From: Pediococcus inopinatus
GTDB lineage: Bacteria; Bacillota; Bacilli; Lactobacillales; Lactobacillaceae
Assembly (NCBI RefSeq): GCF_002982135.1
Contig: NZ_CP019981.1
Location: 1,922,001 to 1,986,000 of the forward strand
Reading direction: 5' to 3'
DNA length: 64,000 bases
Below the pieces are notes generated by a model that was given only the letters and a program-made list of their open reading frames with translations, searched no databases and was not told where the DNA came from. Both the position numbers and the translations under genes were made by a program. This document shows positions 1 through 9,270 of this stretch, piece by piece. How positions within the stretch are numbered: position 1 is the stretch's first letter; each line of letters begins with the position of its first letter.

Positions 1-169
1 AACATGACCGTTAAATGGCCATCCATTCACTTTATGGGGGGAGTAAATGAAAAAGTTATTTATGTATTCAATACTATTCACAAATTGTGAATATTCTGTG
101 AATTTCCCGTTTCAATTAAATTACATTTGCATTTTTTTCAAAAAATCCAACTACAAAAGGAAATATACT

Positions 170-625
170 ATGAAATCAAACACTAACTTAATCGTTTCCC
201 GCGCATCCACATTAGACAATTCAGAATTAGCCCAAATCTATCTCCGATCCAGAATTGCTGCATTCCCATGGGTGAAACATCCCCAGGCTTCTGACTTCAT
301 TCAAGATTCGAAAAACGAACTCATTTTGAAGGCTGTTTTAAATAATAAAATTGTGGGTTTCCTTAGTTTTTACCAACAAGATAACTTTATCCACCTTTTA
401 TTCATTGATCCTGCATATATACATTCTGGCATTGGTTCCCAGTTACTTTTCAAAATCCGCCAATCGGCCACCGCTCTGGTTACTTTAAACTGTGTTCGGC
501 AGAACAACCACGCGTTGGCCTTTTATAAAGCACAAGGATTCAAGATTATCGGAAAGTCGCTCTGGAAATCCCCTGCTTATTACACTCTCCAAGACACAAA
601 AAAAGAAGATTACCCATTGCTCTAA
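170..625 (+). CDS. GNAT family N-acetyltransferase
   Basis: A 151-residue protein of the GCN5-related acetyltransferase fold, which moves an acetyl group from acetyl-CoA to an amine; the substrate cannot be told. The core strand and acetyl-CoA loop are seen as a hydrophobic stretch ending FIDPAYIHSGIGSQLL (V/IxPxxxxxGIGxxLL motif), followed by the usual NxxAxxFYxxxGF segment near the C-terminus. I chose the ATG at 170 because AAAAGGAAA precedes it with good spacing and the GNAT homology begins there. An in-frame ATG at 47 follows a G-rich stretch only about 3 nt away and would add 41 residues unlike the family. The stop codon TAA at 623-625 is also the 3-bp target duplication of the adjacent IS3-family element. 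Confidence 0.85.
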   Translation: MKSNTNLIVSRASTLDNSELAQIYLRSRIAAFPWVKHPQASDFIQDSKNELILKAVLNNKIVGFLSFYQQDNFIHLLFIDPAYIHSGIGSQLLFKIRQSATALVTLNCVRQNNHALAFYKAQGFKIIGKSLWKSPAYYTLQDTKKEDYPLL

Positions 626-655
626 TGAACTGAACCCCATAATTTGGAGTGGATT

Positions 656-1504
656 TTAAGCAACCAACTGGTCGGATAGGTTTCGGTATTGTACCGGAGT
701 TTTTCCGGCCAGTTTTGTTCTAATTCTTTTATTATTATAATAACTAACGTATTTAGTTATGGCTATTCTTAATTCTTCGTAGGAGGAATAGTGGTTATTA
801 TGCACCGTTCCAACTTTTAAAATATGGAAACAACTCTCAGCAACCGCATTATCCAGACAAGTCGCTTTGCGACTCATACTCTGCATAATGTGGTTTTTCT
901 TTAGCTTGGAAACATACTGATAATTCTGATATTGAAAACCTTGATCTGAATGAATTGTCATCTTATAAGGTAATTGTGGTTTTGAACGAATTAAATCCAT
1001 TAAAGGTTTTGTGACAAACGCTACATTAGGGCTAAGACCAATATTCCATGACAATATCTCGTTACTGTAAAGATCAACAAATGAAGTAAAATAAGCACGC
1101 TCAGAAATCGAACCAGAACCCCAGCGAACTTCAGTCACATCGGTCACTACTTTTTGATAAGGTCGATCCGTATTGAATCTGCGATTCAGTTTGTTTTTAG
1201 CAAGTTTACCAACAGTACCTCGATAAGAATTATATTTTCTAGTTTTTCGATCAAAAGCATGACAAAGCGCGTCATTTTGTTTCATAATCTTTAATACCAC
1301 TTTATGGTTAACAATTTTACCGTTGTTCCTTAATGCATCGGTAACCGTACGATACCCGAAATCTGGATTATCTTGTGTAATTTGAAGAATTTCATCCACT
1401 AAGTCCTGGGAATAATTAGTTTTATATTGTCGGTTAAGTGCATCATGATAACTACTACTTGACATACCGACAACTTTTAAAATAAAGCTAAGCACTTCGT
1501 TCAA
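656..1504 (-). CDS. IS3-family transposase OrfB (catalytic part)
   Basis: The integrase-type catalytic half of the transposase. The DDE residues are visible in VVTDVTEVRW (first Asp), TIHSDQGFQYQ (second Asp) and AVAESCFHILK (Glu), with the conserved YNNKRI...GKTPVQYR tail. The first methionine is at 1504, but the frame is open upstream across the orfA overlap and aligns with the family there. The working protein is most likely the OrfAB frameshift fusion rather than a separate product. At least 282 residues are intact. Confidence 0.92.
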   Translation of the reverse strand: MNEVLSFILKVVGMSSSSYHDALNRQYKTNYSQDLVDEILQITQDNPDFGYRTVTDALRNNGKIVNHKVVLKIMKQNDALCHAFDRKTRKYNSYRGTVGKLAKNKLNRRFNTDRPYQKVVTDVTEVRWGSGSISERAYFTSFVDLYSNEILSWNIGLSPNVAFVTKPLMDLIRSKPQLPYKMTIHSDQGFQYQNYQYVSKLKKNHIMQSMSRKATCLDNAVAESCFHILKVGTVHNNHYSSYEELRIAITKYVSYYNNKRIRTKLAGKTPVQYRNLSDQLVA

Positions 1505-1524
1505 ATCACGCCTTAATTCAGCAA

Positions 1525-2010
1525 CTATTTGTGCTTTTTCCTGGTTTTTAATGCTTTCTTTTTCTGAACCAAGGCGTGCAATTTTTCCAAATAAGCTAGT
1601 TTAACTCTCAATTCACGGTTTTCTTCTTCTAATTCCTTTTTAGACTTTTCATTATTACTATCTGACATGGTATTTGACCGCCTTTGATTAGGATTAAGGC
1701 GTCCTTGTTCAAGAGCTCGTTCCCATTGCCAAATTACAGCTGGATGTTTAATTCGAAACTGCTTAGCAGTTATCGGCAAGGATGCATTTTGATCTAAACG
1801 CCATTTAATTACTTTCATTTTAAACGAATAATCAAAGTAAGTCTTCCTATGGTTTAAACTTAGACCTTCAACACCGAACTGTTCTAACCTGCGTTTCCAT
1901 TCATATAAAGTGGCAGAGCCCTTGATACCGTACTTTTTCATGATAATACTTTGCGGCAGGCCACTAGTTAATTCTAAAACTGCATTTATTTTATTTTCCT
2001 TTGAGAACAT
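1525..2010 (-). CDS. IS3-family transposase OrfA
   Basis: A 161-residue DNA-binding subunit of the IS3-type transposase. It has two helix-turn-helix segments (residues about 10-50 and 65-105) and a C-terminal leucine-rich coiled coil around EELEEENRELRVKLAYLEKL. A candidate -1 slippage site, G_AAA_AAG on the minus strand, lies at about 1534-1540, two codons before the OrfA stop. Slipping there leads into the orfB frame and gives a continuous fusion reading KKAQIVAELRRD..., the usual junction of IS3 OrfAB transposases. The stop at 1525-1527 therefore probably makes the short regulatory OrfA, while frameshifting makes the active transposase. Confidence 0.9.
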   Translation of the reverse strand: MFSKENKINAVLELTSGLPQSIIMKKYGIKGSATLYEWKRRLEQFGVEGLSLNHRKTYFDYSFKMKVIKWRLDQNASLPITAKQFRIKHPAVIWQWERALEQGRLNPNQRRSNTMSDSNNEKSKKELEEENRELRVKLAYLEKLHALVQKKKALKTRKKHK

Positions 2011-2088
2011 AACAAAACCCCGATAATTTGGATTACTCCAATTATCGGGGTTCAGTTCATAAACACGAACAAGGATAATCTTTTTTCC

Positions 2089-2625
2089 TTATTTCTTAGC
2101 TTGGACAAACACACCATTAACCGTATCACCATCTACCGTGCGTGCTGCGTTGAAGCCATGGAACGTTAGGCCTTTATACTTTTTAGCAAGACCTTTTTTG
2201 AGCTTAAATGTATAAGTCGCTGGGATCCCAGAAAGTTTCATTTTCAAAGTTAAAACAGTTTGCTTCTGTTTGTTTTTTGTTAATTTGTACGTTCCTTTGC
2301 CAAATGAACCCAAGCCCTTTACTTTTTTAGCCGCGGCATAAGATGCATAATATTTTTTAACATTATAGGCCGTCACTTTTCCATTCTTTGTAAACGTAAA
2401 AGCTTCCATTCCCGAATTAGATTTATACTTCAAATCCTTTGCAAAATACCATAATCCACCATTGTTACGAATTTGCTTACTAGTCGTTACTTTAGACACT
2501 TTAGGCGCACTCGTTTTGACGGTTCTTCCTGTGTCAGTCCCCGTCTTTGCACAGCCCGTCAAAAGTAAACTTAAACATACCAGTGGCAGTCCGATAATCA
2601 GATATAGCTTCTTCATGTGTTTCAT
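2089..2625 (-). CDS. putative secreted lipoprotein, unknown function
   Basis: About 178 residues. The N-terminus is a lipoprotein signal peptide: basic MKHMKK, a hydrophobic core, then the lipobox LLTGC, so the mature protein should be lipid-anchored outside the membrane at that Cys. The remainder is lysine- and threonine-rich (RTVKTSAPKVSKVTTSKQ, then many K/Y/G residues) with alternating hydrophobic positions suggesting a beta-rich domain. I recognise no catalytic motif. I chose the ATG at 2625 because GGGGTGAG precedes it and it begins the signal peptide; an in-frame upstream ATG at 2661 would put extra charged residues before the signal. The IS3 element lies only 30 bp downstream and may have displaced its terminator. 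Confidence 0.75.
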   Translation of the reverse strand: MKHMKKLYLIIGLPLVCLSLLLTGCAKTGTDTGRTVKTSAPKVSKVTTSKQIRNNGGLWYFAKDLKYKSNSGMEAFTFTKNGKVTAYNVKKYYASYAAAKKVKGLGSFGKGTYKLTKNKQKQTVLTLKMKLSGIPATYTFKLKKGLAKKYKGLTFHGFNAARTVDGDTVNGVFVQAKK

Positions 2626-2697
2626 TTTACTCACCCCATTTATTTTTCTTTTATCTAACATGATTATACTTTGTTTTACATCTTCTTACTATCAAAA

Positions 2698-3090
2698 CTA
2701 TTTAAACTCCGGGCGAGCCTTTGGAACTAGAAATTGTCCCGGAATTGCCCCAACTCTTTTTGTCACTTTATTCCAGTAACGGGGAATTAGATGAATATGG
2801 CAATGAAAAACACTTTGGCCAGCGGCTGCTCCTGAATTAATTGAGACGTTATACCCATCAGGCTTAAATTGCGCGTCTAACAGCTTCTTTGCATCTTCGA
2901 CCATTTGTCCCAACGCTTGCTTTTCTGCCTCGGTAACCTCCCATATTTGGGCGACATGCCGTTTGGGGACGATAAGGAGATGTCCTTTGCTAACTGGATG
3001 AATATCCCAGAATGCAATACATAGTTTACTTTCAATAACAAAATCTACTGGCTGTTTTTGGCAAAATACACAGTTCGGATCAAAATCCAT
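2698..3090 (-). CDS. HIT family hydrolase
   Basis: A 130-residue histidine-triad protein, which cleaves nucleotide phosphoanhydride or phosphoramidate bonds (Ap4A-like or AMP-lysine type substrates). The triad HCHIHLIP is at residues 96-103 with H98 as the expected nucleophile. A CxxC pair at residues 7 and 10 (CVFC) fits the zinc-binding form of the family. GHLLIVPKRH at 36-45 is the conserved nucleotide-binding strand. The ATG at 3090 is chosen because AGGGG precedes it at good spacing; the longer frame would begin with GTG at 3108. It appears to be monocistronic. Confidence 0.92.
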   Translation of the reverse strand: MDFDPNCVFCQKQPVDFVIESKLCIAFWDIHPVSKGHLLIVPKRHVAQIWEVTEAEKQALGQMVEDAKKLLDAQFKPDGYNVSINSGAAAGQSVFHCHIHLIPRYWNKVTKRVGAIPGQFLVPKARPEFK

Positions 3091-3160
3091 TGTCTCATCC
3101 CCTAACACTTACATTATAGCTTGTTTCGCCATTTAATTGGCATATTCTCTCCCCAAACAA

Positions 3161-3197
3161 AAAAGATGTCGCGATTTAAAAATCGCAGACATCTTTT
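3161..3197 (-). terminator. Rho-independent terminator after the MMPL gene
   Basis: A long hairpin with arms AAAAGATGTC-GCGATTT and AAATCGC-AGACATCTTTT, flanked by A and T runs so it could work both ways. It follows the minus-strand MMPL gene and precedes the HIT gene. Confidence 0.8.
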
Positions 3198-3236
3198 AAT
3201 TTACATTCATTTTCAACCAACTAACCTTGCTAAAAA

Positions 3237-6200
3237 TTAATGCTTATTATTCTTTTTATCTTTTTTCTTAAATGAAATACCTTCGTATGTTAATTTAATC
3301 AAGCTTGGCAACAGAACTGGGATGATAATGATTAAAATAATCAACCCAATAATAACGACCATTGCGACTTGAATCAACGTAAGCACTCCAGAAGGAATCA
3401 TTGAAGCAAACGTTCCACTCAGGATAATCATCGCAGAAAGTACCACTGCTCCAATCACTCCGGAAGCCTCTATAATTCTTGCACTCGGTTTAAGATCCTT
3501 ATTGAAATCACGATACCTCATCATCAAGAAAATACTATAATCCACACCTAAGGCAATAATCATAATGAAGCCGAAGAATGGTGTATTCCAAGTTAGCATT
3601 GGTTGTCCTAAGACAATATTACTAAATGCCTTGGTAATTCCCAATGAACTGAAGTAGGCCAAAAGCAACGTTCCGATAATGTAGAATGGCATCAAGATTG
3701 AACGAGTTACAAATACCAACGCAATCAAAATTCCGATGATCATAATCGCGGCTGTTCGGGTAAAGTCTGAACTTGCCGTCTTATTGATATCAGCTGTTTG
3801 TGCAGTTTGTCCACCAATTGCAACTGTTGCATCCTTCAAATCGGTCCCACGAAGATCATCTTTAACCTGCTTTTGAAGATCTTTAACTTTGGCCATCGAT
3901 GCACTTGAACTTGGATCTGAATCAAGCACAATTGTTAGCTTAGTTGCTTTGCGATCTTCTGAATAGTAGGACTTAAGCACAGGTTTGAATGTTTTACCAT
4001 GCAATTGCGCTTTTGGAATGTAGAAGGTCTTTCCAACTGAGGAATCACCCATCCCACCAAGATAGTCGTTTGCAGAAGTCATGCCAGAACCAATTGTCTT
4101 AGTTCCTTTGGCAGCAGTCTTCAAACCAGATTGAAGCGTATCTACCTTACCAGATAACCCCTTCAAAGTACTGTACATTTGCTTTTGTCCAGTAACTTCT
4201 TGATTAAGGCCGCTAGTTAAGGCAGGTGTTGAACTTGCCAAACTATTTGCACCAGTTGAAAGTTGATTCAAACTGCTTGTAAGAGTGCCCATGCCGCTAG
4301 TTAATTGACCAACCCCACCAGTAAGCTCACTGCTCTTACCAGCTAATGTGGAAGCACCACTGGAAGCCAACTGAACGCTATTAGCATAGGTATTAATTCC
4401 GTTGTTTAACTTAGAAACACCGTTAACCAATGCGGAATCTTTATTAACTTGCGTATTCAACTGTTCAACCCCAGCTGTAAATTGCTTCAACTTCGAAATA
4501 CTCCCTGAAGCTGCCTGCAATTGTGAACCAAGCGCTGTTAATTGATTTAACTGCGCTGTGCTGATATTGGTTGAGTTCATCAACGTTTCAGCCTGTTTCA
4601 TGACAGAAGTTAACTTATTCAATTCGCTAATTGTATTGGAATCGATATTAACTGCATCCAATTCCTTTTTTAAACTAGCAACTTGAGTTTGAACACTGGA
4701 AAGTCCACTTAAAGTATCTCCAGCTGCCTTAGCACCAGCAGTAATTTGTGATTTTGCTGTTGCTAACTTTTGCTTATCGCCTGCGGACATTGTGCTCTGA
4801 TCTAGGCCTCCTGGGCCATACAAAGTTTTAAGTGCCTCTGTATTGGATGCAGCTGCTTTTGCTGAATCAGTTGCTGCAGAAGTGAGACCATCTGAGACCT
4901 TACTTAAACTTGCAAATGAACTATTTACAGAAGCTAAATTCTTCTTTGCTGAGTTTAATGGTGCTAACTGTTCAAGACTGTTAATGGCACTTTGTGATTG
5001 TGCTAATGTGTTTAATTGTTTAACCTTATCACCCAAGCCATTTAATTGGCTCATAGCAGTATTGCCCGAGTTAAGTGTTTGTTGTAAACCATCCAACTGA
5101 GTATCAATACTAAGTGCTGCACTGTTCAACGTCGAAACTCCCGTTGAAAGCTGTTGTGCTGAAGTTAACAATTGTTGTGATCCACCTGATAATTGACCTG
5201 AATTAGCATTCAGTGTACTTAATCCAGAACTAAGTGTGTTCACACCGCCCGTATACTGGTTTAGTCCAGTAATCAATGGCGACATCTTGCTACTCATTTG
5301 AGAAACGCCTGAAGAAATTTGTGTTGCCCCACTTGCTAATTGGTTTGCACCATCTGTTACTTTAAGTGAACCATCACGTAAAACTTCAGTACCGGCAATT
5401 AACTTTTGTACGCTGTTTAAGCCGCTACTCATGTTAGTTGCACCCAATTGATCAGAAGCACTAGTTAATCCCTTACCAATGGTATTAAGGCCACTATGAG
5501 CCTCATCAATTCCGGTTGTGACCGTCTTAACTTGACCCTTTACGTATAACTTCGCAATTGGTGATCCACCTGGTTGTGTAGCTGATGCAACGGTCTTTAC
5601 ACCCTTGTCATTTTGAAGTTGACGGGTGATTTGGTCGACGAGTTTTAAGGTCTGTTCATTATCTAACTTCTTGTTTGAACGAATATATAAAGTTGAAGGT
5701 TCTGCTGTCCCAGGAGAAAAATGATCCTTAACAACATTAAATCCAACTTTTTCAGGTAACGTATCGCTCAATTCATCTAAATCATTGTAATCTAGCGTTC
5801 CTGTCCCTGTCACAACAAATGGGACAGTTAACAGTAAAACTAAAACCAAAGCAATGATGGGATGCAAAATTGACGAATTAGCCAATGCATGCCACATCTT
5901 ACTTCTCGAGTGTCCACCAAACTTCTTAGAAGGCCAGAACATCTTTTTGCCTAGTAAGCTCATAAAGAATTGGTTTAGCGTCAGTAATACAGCGACTAAT
6001 ACAGCAACCCCGATTGCCACACCTAAAGCTGATTTATAAATTGAGAACTTCGCAAATGTAAGTGCGCAGAATCCAATAAATACTGAAGAACCACTATATA
6101 AGATGGTTCTCCCAGCAGTCCGTGTTGCTTTGCGGCTAGCCGTATGCCGATCTTCACCTTTGCTTAGTTCCTCTTTAAACTGCTCATACAACAGAATATT

Positions 6201-6950
6201 ATAATCGGTCCCAATCCCAAACAGTACCACGACGATAAAGACTTCGGTAAAGTTTGAAAATGGGAAGTTAACCCGAGATACTAAATTGGTCACAATCGAT
6301 AAGGTTGTAATAAACGCAACCCCAACGGTAAAGACCGAAATCATAGGAACGATTGGTGACTGGAAGACTAAAATTAAGACAATAAAAATGAAAATTGCCG
6401 CAATAATTTCAGTTTTCTTAACGCCTTCCTGAGTCGCTTCAGAGAACTTTTCATTTAAAATATCTCCACCAGTAATGTAAGCTTTCACTCCTGGTGTTTT
6501 AACCGCCTTAGTTAGCTCTTTATCAATTTTTTTATAGGATCCGTGTGATTTTGATACAGATAACTGCACTAACTGCGTTGTTTTATCTTTAGAAATAAGT
6601 TGTTTCCGAGTATAAACGTTGTCGTTCGGAGCGGTAACTGCCTTAATCCCGAATTTTTTCTTATTATCCTGTAAATAATTGATAGTGCTGTCAATGTTTT
6701 CTTTTTGATCCGCGTTTAACTTTTTATTACCATTATTAAAAATGGCAACCACTTGTGTCGTGTTCCCTTGTCCATATCCCCACTTGGACTGAATTCGATT
6801 CGCAATTTGGCTTTGCGCAGAACTAGGTATCTTAGTTTCCGCATGCGATCTAACCAATTGATCGATGTTCGGCAAACTAATTACACTAATCAAAATAATT
6901 CCAATCCAAATGATTAGTGAGATGCCATGGCTTTTTACAAACTTGTGCAT
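3237..6950 (-). CDS. MMPL/RND-family transporter with giant coiled-coil insert
   Basis: A 1,237-residue membrane protein of the MMPL/RND superfamily, which exports lipids, drugs or wall precursors using the proton gradient. An N-terminal helix (about 13-30) is followed by an extracellular porter domain, a first five-to-six helix bundle (about 180-390, with GTDYNILLYEQFKEE, the Asp-Tyr relay motif) and a second bundle near the C-terminus (GVDYSIFLMMRYRDF). Between them, roughly residues 480-1000 form a long helical repeat rich in SG, LSSG and LxxG heptads, as in YhgE/Pip-type extracellular domains. AAAGGAG precedes the ATG at 6950. The pairing of two GxDY motifs indicates a complete transporter; its substrate is unknown. 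Confidence 0.9.
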   Translation of the reverse strand: MHKFVKSHGISLIIWIGIILISVISLPNIDQLVRSHAETKIPSSAQSQIANRIQSKWGYGQGNTTQVVAIFNNGNKKLNADQKENIDSTINYLQDNKKKFGIKAVTAPNDNVYTRKQLISKDKTTQLVQLSVSKSHGSYKKIDKELTKAVKTPGVKAYITGGDILNEKFSEATQEGVKKTEIIAAIFIFIVLILVFQSPIVPMISVFTVGVAFITTLSIVTNLVSRVNFPFSNFTEVFIVVVLFGIGTDYNILLYEQFKEELSKGEDRHTASRKATRTAGRTILYSGSSVFIGFCALTFAKFSIYKSALGVAIGVAVLVAVLLTLNQFFMSLLGKKMFWPSKKFGGHSRSKMWHALANSSILHPIIALVLVLLLTVPFVVTGTGTLDYNDLDELSDTLPEKVGFNVVKDHFSPGTAEPSTLYIRSNKKLDNEQTLKLVDQITRQLQNDKGVKTVASATQPGGSPIAKLYVKGQVKTVTTGIDEAHSGLNTIGKGLTSASDQLGATNMSSGLNSVQKLIAGTEVLRDGSLKVTDGANQLASGATQISSGVSQMSSKMSPLITGLNQYTGGVNTLSSGLSTLNANSGQLSGGSQQLLTSAQQLSTGVSTLNSAALSIDTQLDGLQQTLNSGNTAMSQLNGLGDKVKQLNTLAQSQSAINSLEQLAPLNSAKKNLASVNSSFASLSKVSDGLTSAATDSAKAAASNTEALKTLYGPGGLDQSTMSAGDKQKLATAKSQITAGAKAAGDTLSGLSSVQTQVASLKKELDAVNIDSNTISELNKLTSVMKQAETLMNSTNISTAQLNQLTALGSQLQAASGSISKLKQFTAGVEQLNTQVNKDSALVNGVSKLNNGINTYANSVQLASSGASTLAGKSSELTGGVGQLTSGMGTLTSSLNQLSTGANSLASSTPALTSGLNQEVTGQKQMYSTLKGLSGKVDTLQSGLKTAAKGTKTIGSGMTSANDYLGGMGDSSVGKTFYIPKAQLHGKTFKPVLKSYYSEDRKATKLTIVLDSDPSSSASMAKVKDLQKQVKDDLRGTDLKDATVAIGGQTAQTADINKTASSDFTRTAAIMIIGILIALVFVTRSILMPFYIIGTLLLAYFSSLGITKAFSNIVLGQPMLTWNTPFFGFIMIIALGVDYSIFLMMRYRDFNKDLKPSARIIEASGVIGAVVLSAMIILSGTFASMIPSGVLTLIQVAMVVIIGLIILIIIIPVLLPSLIKLTYEGISFKKKDKKNNKH

Positions 6951-7082
6951 ACTTGTTTATCTCCTTTCAATGTCCACTTTAATATACAAGAAGATATTAT
7001 AAGCGTTCTGAAAAACAATGTAAATACTTTTCTTTTATTTTCATTTAATGTTTTACACCAATTTTATTTGTTTCCATAATAA

Positions 7083-7107
7083 AAAGGCCTGAATTTTATT
7101 CCGGCCT
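7083..7107 (-). terminator. terminator after the C1 peptidase gene
   Basis: Hairpin AAGGCC...GGCCTT with inner GAAT/ATTC pairing, flanked by an A-run on the plus strand, directly after the minus-strand peptidase gene. Confidence 0.75.
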
Positions 7108-7124
7108 TCACTAAAATCAATTTA

Positions 7125-8441
7125 TTACATCATGGGATCCCACACAGGTAGTGGTTCCGGAGTTGCATCAGCAATTTTACGCTGCGCATCCGTTAGATAT
7201 TTGCGGTGAACCACAACTTGATACACATAGTTTTCAAACCAGTCATCGGTCATTGCAAAGTAGCCCTTATCGCCACTCTTATCACCCCAACTGTTTTCTA
7301 CTTTCCATTTTGTTACTTCATCGTCTACCACATCAACACCGGTTAAAGTCATGGCATGGGAAACAGCGGCTTGACCAAACTGTAAGCGTTCGGCCTTGCT
7401 CATGCTCAAATCAACATCAAACAATGCGTCTGTTCGATAAAGTTTACTATCTAACAGGCCATCATTCCGATCCATCTGTTCCAAAACATCATTACCAAAC
7501 CAAACCGTTTCACCATCTTTAAGTTGGGCAACAGCTGCTTTACGTAAAACTGCCATGTCCACATTTAATAGGGTGATTTTTTTGCCGCCCACAATATTAT
7601 CTTCAGCTGGTAGACTGTATAATTTATCAAAAGGCTTATCAGGTGAATTTGTGACAACTACATAATCATCCAAATCAACCCCAATATATTTATCATAAAA
7701 ATCCTTAGGGGTTATATCAGCATCACGATGATAATTTTTCTTGTCATCACGATATTCAAAATCAAACTTATCTGGTGGCGTCCCAACCGCAATAGCTGTC
7801 ATCTGATAAACTTCAGCTAATAATTGGTCTCGCTTCGCATCCAATTGACCTTCAGAGGCCCCACCATTTTTAAGCTCTCGTAATTCAACGGCATCTTTAC
7901 GTAATTTTAAATTCAATGAACTAGCAAAACCACTCGTATCATTCGTGTTAAAGCTTTCTGGCATTACAGAGGCTGGCACGACACCATACTTTTGGACTAA
8001 TCCGGCTGCCATTGCCCACTGACCACCATCATCATCAGGTGAGCTTAAATAAAACGCTACTTCTCGATCACTTGTAGGTTTGGCGGCAGTACGAATAATA
8101 TTTTCATAGAAAACATTGGCACGTTCAACTTTGTCCCAGAAAAATGAATAGGACTCAGAGAGTTCAAAATCTTTCATATTTTCTTTATCTGCAAGCTGAT
8201 GACGAAGTGTATTTAATAGAGAAAATAACCAGCAACGTCCGCTATGACGCTGATTAGTTACTTTACCAGTATCTAATTCAATCGAGAATGTCCGATCCAA
8301 GCGAACTTTAGCCGCAATATCTTCACTAGCATTTAAAACACCATTTTTCGTGGCAGCACGTTGAACCACACTATTACGATTGTCTTGAGCAAAATTCTTT
8401 TTAAACTTTGCCACATTTTCTTGTGATACTTCTTTTCCCAT
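7125..8441 (-). CDS. C1-family cytosolic peptidase (PepC/PepE/PepG group)
   Basis: A 438-residue papain-fold peptidase of the bleomycin-hydrolase family, hexameric and cytoplasmic in known members, which trims peptides from protein or casein breakdown. The catalytic triad is visible: C70 in QRHSGRCWLFS, H362 in VSHAMTLTG and N383 in KVENSWGD. There is no signal peptide. The length and the C-terminal tail WDPMM matter because the last residues block the active site and set amino- versus endopeptidase behaviour; 438 residues resembles PepE/PepG as much as PepC, so I give no symbol. A GGAGGT ribosome site precedes the ATG. It looks monocistronic. Confidence 0.9.
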   Translation of the reverse strand: MGKEVSQENVAKFKKNFAQDNRNSVVQRAATKNGVLNASEDIAAKVRLDRTFSIELDTGKVTNQRHSGRCWLFSLLNTLRHQLADKENMKDFELSESYSFFWDKVERANVFYENIIRTAAKPTSDREVAFYLSSPDDDGGQWAMAAGLVQKYGVVPASVMPESFNTNDTSGFASSLNLKLRKDAVELRELKNGGASEGQLDAKRDQLLAEVYQMTAIAVGTPPDKFDFEYRDDKKNYHRDADITPKDFYDKYIGVDLDDYVVVTNSPDKPFDKLYSLPAEDNIVGGKKITLLNVDMAVLRKAAVAQLKDGETVWFGNDVLEQMDRNDGLLDSKLYRTDALFDVDLSMSKAERLQFGQAAVSHAMTLTGVDVVDDEVTKWKVENSWGDKSGDKGYFAMTDDWFENYVYQVVVHRKYLTDAQRKIADATPEPLPVWDPMM

Positions 8442-8533
8442 AAGGCACCTCCAAAATTATGATTATAAAATAAGAATAATCTAAGCATATTTTAATCTTT
8501 TCACAATAAATAGCAACTCTTTCTTATCCATAT

Positions 8534-8568
8534 AAAAAGCCAAGGATTTTAAGTTCATCCTCAGCTTT
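8534..8568 (-). terminator. terminator after signal peptidase gene
   Basis: Interrupted hairpin AAAGC-AGGAT ... ATCCT-GCTTT lying between the lepB stop and the peptidase gene start. Its U-run lies on the minus-strand product. Confidence 0.65.
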
Positions 8569-8576
8569 AATTTGAT

Positions 8577-9182
8577 TTAGTAATCACCCGTTCGATTATT
8601 TACATTCTTCTTAGCAGATGAGCTGCCCCAGAATGGGACTTTGACCACACCCATAACTTCACTTTTCTTCACAAATCCCCAATAACGACTGTCATTTGAA
8701 ACACTTCGATGATCACCCATCACAAAGTATTCCCCAGCTGGCACGGTTTCCGGATTGTTTCCCCAGCCCCGTGCTTTGGCAACTGACGCCAATGTCCACT
8801 CGTTGGCCTCGGCGCCAATGGCCGTTCCATTCGTCTTTTGGTAAGAATTAATAAATTTTTGAGGAACCAATTTATTGTTTACATACAAGTTACCATCTTT
8901 ATAAGAAATCTTATCTCCAGGCATCCCGATGACTCGTTTGACATATTCTGTGCCAGGAGCCGCTTCCGGATCAGCACCATAGGCATCAAAAACAATCACA
9001 CTCAAATGCTTAATCTTATCTTGTTTCATAACAAAAACACGTTCGTTGTTAACCAAATTAGGTTCCATTGATGTCCCATCCACACGGACAATTTCAAAAA
9101 TAAATGACCGTACTAACAAGGCAATAATTAGTCCGATTAGAATCGGTACAACCCAACTTAAAATACTTTTTATAGTTTTCAT
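8577..9182 (-). CDS. lepB: signal peptidase I
   Basis: A 201-residue type I signal peptidase that removes signal peptides from exported proteins on the outer face of the membrane. One N-terminal transmembrane helix (about residues 8-28) is followed by box B with the nucleophile S38 (GTSMEP) and box D with the general base K82 (VKRVIGMPGD). Box E, GDHRSVSNDSRYWG, is also present. GAGGAG precedes the ATG. Exported proteins in this window with AxA-type cleavage sites, such as the NlpC/P60 hydrolase, are probable substrates. Confidence 0.95.
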   Translation of the reverse strand: MKTIKSILSWVVPILIGLIIALLVRSFIFEIVRVDGTSMEPNLVNNERVFVMKQDKIKHLSVIVFDAYGADPEAAPGTEYVKRVIGMPGDKISYKDGNLYVNNKLVPQKFINSYQKTNGTAIGAEANEWTLASVAKARGWGNNPETVPAGEYFVMGDHRSVSNDSRYWGFVKKSEVMGVVKVPFWGSSSAKKNVNNRTGDY

Positions 9183-9270
9183 GAAAACTCCTCGTAAAAT
9201 TATTTATATCTACATTTTAGAGCAAAGTTGTTTAAAAATCTCGTTTAAAGTCTAAAGTTAAGCAAATTTT

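Larger units (their letters stand above)
626..2059 (-). mobile_element. IS3-family insertion sequence (IS150-like), intact
   Basis: The ends are terminal inverted repeats: the left end reads TGAACTGAACCCCATAATTT and the right end, read inward, TGAACTGAACCCCGATAATT, both with the 5'-TG...CA-3' tips typical of IS3 elements. Flanking TAA triplets at 623-625 and 2060-2062 form a 3-bp target duplication. The 1,434-bp element carries overlapping orfA and orfB on the minus strand. Both frames are undamaged, so it may be active. It sits exactly at the stop codon of the GNAT gene, which keeps a functional TAA after insertion. Confidence 0.93.

Noticed and set aside
47..169. 41-residue N-terminal extension of the GNAT protein
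   Set aside because: The ribosome site is about 3 nt from that ATG and the extension is unlike the family; the ATG at 170 fits better.
4843..5100. Plus-strand ORF inside the MMPL gene
   Set aside because: It is an antisense shadow of a repetitive coding region without a ribosome site or homology.
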